Positions 59,056 to 64,000 of a stretch of 64,000 bases of DNA are shown here, one piece after another. This DNA is from Rebecca billardiae RCC1528 (lineage: Eukaryota > Haptophyta): positions 1,674,001-1,738,000 of the forward strand of contig OZ251235.1 of NCBI GenBank assembly GCA_965240325.2. Direction: 5' to 3'. The notes beneath the pieces are model-generated. The model was not told where the DNA came from, did no database searches, and worked only from the letters and a program-made list of their open reading frames with translations. Position 1 is the stretch's first letter; each line of letters begins with the position of its first letter. A program made the position numbers and the translations under genes.

Positions 59056-59327
59056 GCTCAAACCGTCGTCGTCGTGCCGGGCTGCAGCCGCCGCGGCGAA
59101 GCCTCGCATTTGAATTTATTGACGAAATGATTCGCAATAATAACGACAATCGTCGGAAGGCGCGGCGCATCATCGTGATCGGCGCACAACGGGCATGCGC
59201 GGTGTCATCCCAGGAGTGATGACACTAGGGCTCTGTGCGATGACGGACAGATCCACAGATGACCGGCTAGCACGCGGACAAGCTGACGGCCCCGGCTCGC
59301 CGCAGGCCGGCCAAAGGGGCGGTTCGG
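59056..59327. other. 3' flank of the large helical-protein gene
   Basis: AT-richer DNA (59105-59170) with no gene; expected to contain the polyadenylation region of the minus-strand gene. Confidence 0.4.
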
Positions 59328-62300
59328 TCACATTGGTGGCGAGGGCCGACGCGGGCCGCCCGACCCCACGCGTCCCGAGCCCGGGCGTCGAGCGCCCGAG
59401 GCTGGCCGGCTGCCTGGCCGGCTGCTGCCGCCGGATGGCTGGCGCTCGACGAGCGGCAGACCGCCCGAGTTCTGCCGCTCGAGCAACTGGCCGGTGTTCT
59501 GCCGCGAGAGCGGGGATGACGGCGTGTAGGTGCTCCCGCGCCGACTCGGCGCCATCGACTGGCGGCGCGACGAGTAGTTGCTGCCGCCCGGCGAGCCGCC
59601 GCTCGCCGCGATGTCGTGCAGCGTGCGCACGGACCGCACGGACTGCCTGCGCGAGGGCGCGGCGGACTGCATCGGCGTCTCGCGCGGCGTCTTGAGCTCG
59701 AACGCCGCGTTCGAGGTGTCGAGCATCGGCGAGCGCGGCCGCGGCGCCGGCCGTGGGGGCGGCGCGGTCGCGAGCTGGCGCGCGCGGTCGAGCAGCGCGT
59801 ACACGCGCCGCCAGTAGCGCTCCGACTGAGGCAGCTCAGAGTACTTGAGGATGTCGTTGTGCGCGCGGTACTTGCGCGCGGGCAGGTGCACGAGCTCGCC
59901 CGTCAGCGCGCGGAACAGCCACCGCCCGAGCCGCGCGCACGTCGGCTGCGCGAACGCGACCTTCTGCGAGGGCGCGGCGTCGTCGCCGGCCGCCGACTCG
60001 CGCTCGGCGTCGCTGGCCGTGTTGGCAAGCGCTTCCGATCGGCGCAGCACGCGAAGCACCTCGTGCCTGCGCAGCTGCAGCATCGGCGGCAGATACGCGA
60101 GCTGCGGCGGCGCCGTGCCCGAGCCCGCCGCCTGCGCCTCCGCGGTCGACCATCGGAAGAGCAGCCGCTCCTCCAGCTGCAGCCGCGCCGTCACGTTCTC
60201 GCGGTAGAGCTTGAGTTGGTTGCGCAGCGCGTTCTCCGACGCGATGCGCTTCGCGCGCGCCTTGAGCCACTGGTTCCGCCTGCGCGCCCACTGCGACTCG
60301 AGCCTCGGCATCACGAAGCGGTGCTTCCACGCGTCCAGGATGGCTGCCTGCTGCCGCAGCGAGTACACCGTCTTGTACACGCGGTACGCGTCCTCGCCCT
60401 GCGCGCCCGCGAAGACGGACAGGCAGATGGCAAGCGTGCGCAGCCGGCGCCACGCCGACCACGCCGCTTGGATCTCGCGCTTCGAGATGCGCCCCTGCGT
60501 GTACTCGAGCCAGCGCGCGAAGATGGCGTGCGGGGACTCGGGGCGCACGCCGTACCGCAGCAGCTCGGAGAAGGCCGAGTAGAGCTTGCGGCGCCTGCGC
60601 GGCGGCGGGCGGCGGAGGCGCGCGAGGGCGAGGGCGAGGGCACGCGGCGTGAGCGGCGGCGGCGCTCCACCAGGCACACCGCGGATCCACCCGCCTTGGG
60701 TGACTGCCGATGGCTTGCTCGGGCGACTGCCGCGCGCGGCGCGCGCGCTCGGCACCTCGGCAGCATGTGCGCGTAGTGCGGCGGGATGAGCTGGTACCGC
60801 TCGTCGATGAAGTAGAGCCACTTGGTGAAGCACTTCCAGCGCAGCTTCATGCGGTAGTAGAGGTGCATGCCGCGGTACAGGTACATCAGCCGGTGGCAGA
60901 TTGTGAGCCAGCGGCGGATGCGGCGCTTGACTGCGAACCGGTGCGCGAGCCGCAGCCGCTGGGTGAGCGCGAGCGCGTCGAAGCACTCGCGCGCAGACTT
61001 CCACACGCGCTGCTCCTCCAGTGCCTGCGCGCGCGCCGTCGCGAAGGGCGAGGGCGCCGCCGCGGCGGCTCAGGCGTCACGCGCGCACAACAGCCCGCGC
61101 GCGCGCGCACGCCCGGGCGCGCCCCCGCCTCTGCCGCTGCACGCGCTGCTGCGCAGTCGCGCGTGGACGTGGCGGGCGCTCGCGCGCACACGCGCCGCGC
61201 CGCTTGCGCACGGGCGCACCCGCGCACGCGTCGCACGCGCACGCCGCGCACGCGCGCCCACCTCGTCCACGCGCCTGTACGTCTCCTTGAGGTACAGGTG
61301 CCGCTCGTCGCGCAGCCGGCGCACACGCTCGCGTTGCTCCCAGATGAGGTCGGAGTCGCCCTCGCGCGCCCACAGCAGAGCGGTCGCCACGTCTCGCTCG
61401 CGCTGCGCGCGGTCCTGCTGCGCGCCCCACGCGCTCTGCTGCCGCTCCGTCGCCTGCGCCGCAAGCAACACGCGCTTGGCGATCACGAGCTGCTTCTCCG
61501 CCACCGCCGCCGCCTTGAGCCGGTCGATTCTGTCGAGGTACGCGTCCGCCACCTGCTCCTTTGAGCGGTCGCCGACGCCCTCGACCGACGAGTCCGAGTC
61601 CGAGTCGGAGGCGTTGGCCGCGTCGGCGGACGCGCCCCCGGGCTCCGCGCCGGACGACGTGTCAGGCTGCGCACCGGCGCCGCCGCCCGCGCCGCCGCCG
61701 CCGCCGCCGAGGCCGCCGCCGCCGCCGCCCGCATTTTCATCGATCATCATCTCGAGCATGGCCATCCGCGCGGCGCGCCGTCGGACGAGGTCGCGCCGCA
61801 TCGTCGCTCGGCGCCGCAGGTGCCGCTGCAGCTCGAGCGACTCCTCGTCGTCGGCCGAGACCGACGCCATCGCGGCGGAGACGGCGGCGGTCAGCTGCTG
61901 CGCCGCGAGTCGGCTCTGCCGCCGCTCCTCCGGCGGCCGGCCGAGCGCATAGGGGTCCTCGCTGTCGGTGCCCACCGCCGCGGCCGCGGCGAGCGCGAGC
62001 TCAGCGTCCTCGGCAGCGGGCGCGCCGGCGGGCGCGTCGGCGTCGGCGTCGGCGGCGGGCGCGTCGGCGTCGGCTCCGGCGGGCGCGCCGTCCGCGTCCG
62101 CGCCGGGCGCCGCCGCGGGCGCGCCCGCCGCCGCGGGCGCGCCCGCCGCGGGCGCGCCACCGTGTGCGCCCTCCTCGCCGTCGCCGCCTTCGGAGGTCGG
62201 GCGCGGCTCGGCGGCGCTTGCCTCGAGGCTGGCCGCCTGCCGCGCGGCGCGCAGCTGCCGCGCGTGCCTGCGCTTGAGGAAGTACCCCTGCGAGGTGATG

Positions 62301-64000
62301 CTCGTCCGGGAGGGCAGCTCGCCATCGCGCACGGCGATGCCTTCGACGACGAACATCGTCCATTGCCGCAGCCGATCCCGGAGCACGCGTCGGAATCCCT
62401 TGCGCGTCGCCCACCGATCCATGCGACACCACTCCGTGTGTGCGCGCATCAGCGCGAGCAGCAGCGGCGCGAGCCGGCGGCGGCGGAGCAGGTTCGCCGC
62501 GCGCTCGTGCTCGCCGCGGAGCAGCTGCGCCTCCACCATCGCCACCGCCCACGACGGCAGCTCGGCCGGCGGCGGCACGCCCGCGGGGCGCGGCAGCTGC
62601 GCCCGCGGGCCGAGTGCCAGGTCTTGCACGGCGCGCTCGCGGCCGGAGGCGCGCGCCAAGGCGTACAGGCGGAGGGCGTCGAAGGGCCACGCGATGCGCG
62701 TGTTGCGCATGCGCACGGCGCGCGGCGTGTCCCACGCCCTGCGCAGCCACGCGCGCTGCGCCGCGTACCACTGCCAGCCGTGCAGCAGCTGCCGAGCAAT
62801 CATGTCCTGCCGACCACGCACCAGCACGCGAGCGAGCCGCTGCGCGTATGCGGAGCCGACGACGGCGGTGCGCCAGCCGCGCACGATGCGGATGAGGAGC
62901 AGCGCGTGCCAGATCGAGCGGAGGTACCGCGCCTTGTCCCGCCGGAACCGCCGCCCGCGCGTGTACCGCCGCCACACGTGGTACGGCCAGAAAACAATTC
63001 GATAATATTCCATCCGCGCGTGGTAGCCGGGTCCCTCGTGTCTCTCGTCGACCGCGTTGGCAATCACCTCGGGGCGCGCGCGGCGGCGGAACATGGCGAG
63101 CTCGCGCTCGCGCGCGGCGGCGCGCGCCTCGGCCTCGGCGGCGGCGGCGCGCTCGGCCTCGAGCGCCGCCGCGCGCTCCGCCGCCGCCGCGCGCTCCGCC
63201 TCCGCGGCCGCGGCCGCGGCCGACGCTTCGGCGTCGTCGCCCTCCTCTGTCGCTGCGGCCGGTGGGCCAGAGGCTCTGGGCGGCGTGCCGGGCGCGTGCG
63301 GCGGCGGCCACGCGGGCGCGGCGTGCGCGTCGGACGCGCCGCTGGCTCTGCGCGCGTCCGCGTCGGCGAGCGCGTCGGGCGGCGCGTGCGCGTGCTCGCC
63401 GCCCGCCGCCCACAGCCGGGAGGCCCCAGAGCCGCCGCCGCGCTCGGCACGCGCGGCCAGGCCCGGCGCGGCGCGCATGCCGCTCACCAGACCTGGCGCC
63501 GCGCCGGCGCTCGCGCCGCGCTCGGCGTGCTGCGCGTGCGGCGGGAAGGCAGGCAGCCGCGCGGGCGGCGCGCCGCTCCCGCCCGCCGCCGCCCCGTCCG
63601 CCCCGCCCGCGCCGTCGGCGAACTGCAGACGCGTCGGCGCTGCGCGGCCGCGCGCGCGCGCGCTGCCGTCGGCCGCGCTCGCAGCGGAGAGCTGAATCGT
63701 CACGTGCGGCCGCACGGGCACGGTGGAGGGGCGCGCGCGCGGCGGCGGCTCGTGCGGCGGCATGCCGAGCGCGGGCGACGCGGCGATCTGCCGCTCGCAC
63801 GTGCGCGCGAGCTCGGGCCACGCCGCGCGCTCGGCGTTGCCGAGCTGGGCGGGCGGCGGCGACGGCGCGCGCGACGGCTGCAGCGAGCCGAGCCGCAGGC
63901 GCGCCGCGTCCTGGGTCACCGGGCGCGGCGGCAGCGGGAGGACGTCGAGCGTGCCCGCGCGCCTGTACTGCGCGATCGGCGTGTTGCGCCCGTCCGCGAC
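59328..64000 (-). CDS. Large Trp/Arg-rich helical protein, 5' end outside the window
   Basis: Minus-strand gene open to the window edge. Exons: 64000-61262 (partial), 61024-60756 and 60594-59328, giving at least 1,424 aa. Splice joins are RRVDE|ALEEQRVWKS and HMLPR|RRKLYSAF. The N-terminal third is disordered Ala/Pro-rich. From ~62300 to 63160 and again from 60000 to 61000 it encodes long helices with regularly placed Trp and Arg (LRSIWHALLLIRIVRGW, LLHGWQWYAAQRAWLRR, KCFTKWLYFIDE, AIFARWLEYTQ, AWSAWRRLRTL, AILDAWKHRFVMP). These recall Sfi1/centrin-binding or other W-containing helical repeats of basal-body proteins, without a definite match. The C-terminus is Ser/Arg/Pro-rich with repeated RQNSGG/RQSM phosphorylation-type motifs. 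Function unknown; a cytoskeletal or centrosomal role is a guess. Confidence 0.65.

Noticed and set aside
1-64000. CRISPR arrays, bacterial operons, riboswitches
   Set aside because: Introns, 5S rRNA and gene content are eukaryotic. The tandem arrays have no spacers of constant size between repeats.

Overview
The window is nuclear DNA of a GC-rich eukaryotic microalga or related protist, most likely a haptophyte or a stramenopile; the sequence does not let me choose between them. The evidence is: short spliceosomal introns (about 90-240 bp) ending in GCAG; eukaryote-only genes (CDC37, ATG5, WASH complex subunit 3, F-box/RCC1, a CS-domain protein, a CFAP96-like ciliary protein, exostosin-type and fucosyltransferase-like glycosyltransferases); a eukaryotic 5S rRNA gene; proline-rich wall- or scale-type secreted proteins; and EsV-1-7 cysteine/histidine repeats, a family known from brown algae, their viruses and some other algae. 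Ciliary, autophagy and WASH components point to a flagellated, endocytosing cell.

Layout. 0-7.4 kb: 3' part of an RCC1 gene, WASHC3, a divergent malate dehydrogenase-like gene sharing a very short bidirectional promoter with CDC37, then a probable retroelement relic. 7.4-16.5 kb: a large secreted Pro-rich/PSI/EGF protein, a CFAP96-like gene divergent from it, and an alpha-arrestin with two PPxY motifs. 16.7 kb: a single 5S rRNA gene. 18-27.2 kb: a protein with two LOV-type PAS domains that lack the photoactive Cys, a glycosyltransferase-sulfotransferase fusion, an EsV-1-7 relic, and a divergent pair (CS-domain gene and coiled-coil gene). 27.2-31.5 kb: an EsV-1-7 repeat gene whose 5' end stops at a dispersed repeat, a fold-back sequence, and an exostosin-like gene.

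31.8-40.6 kb holds a large, apparently intact non-LTR retrotransposon: one 2,159-codon ORF with AP-endonuclease, reverse transcriptase (YMDD), RNase H, a Cys/His cluster and an OTU-like C-terminus, followed by a 26-nt G tract and an 18-copy minisatellite. 40.7-46.3 kb: an IQ-like repeat protein, ATG5 (three exons) and an F-box/RCC1 membrane protein.

46.4-59 kb is a repeat-dominated accessory region: a 350-bp inverted repeat, a roughly 120-bp satellite array, a 40-bp tandem array and a mosaic of exact short duplications. A 4,085-bp element is inserted in the satellite (49785-53869). It has 564-bp terminal inverted repeats, a 96-nt perfect hairpin at each extreme end, a 5-bp target duplication (TGCAT) and a single Copia-like Gag ORF with a CCHC knuckle. 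It matches no transposon class I know and is the best candidate for something undescribed. The last 4.7 kb carry a large Trp-rich helical protein gene that runs off the window.

An independent theme is splicing: 8 of the 14 introns I could define begin GTGCGC, one begins GC, and pyrimidine tracts are weak.
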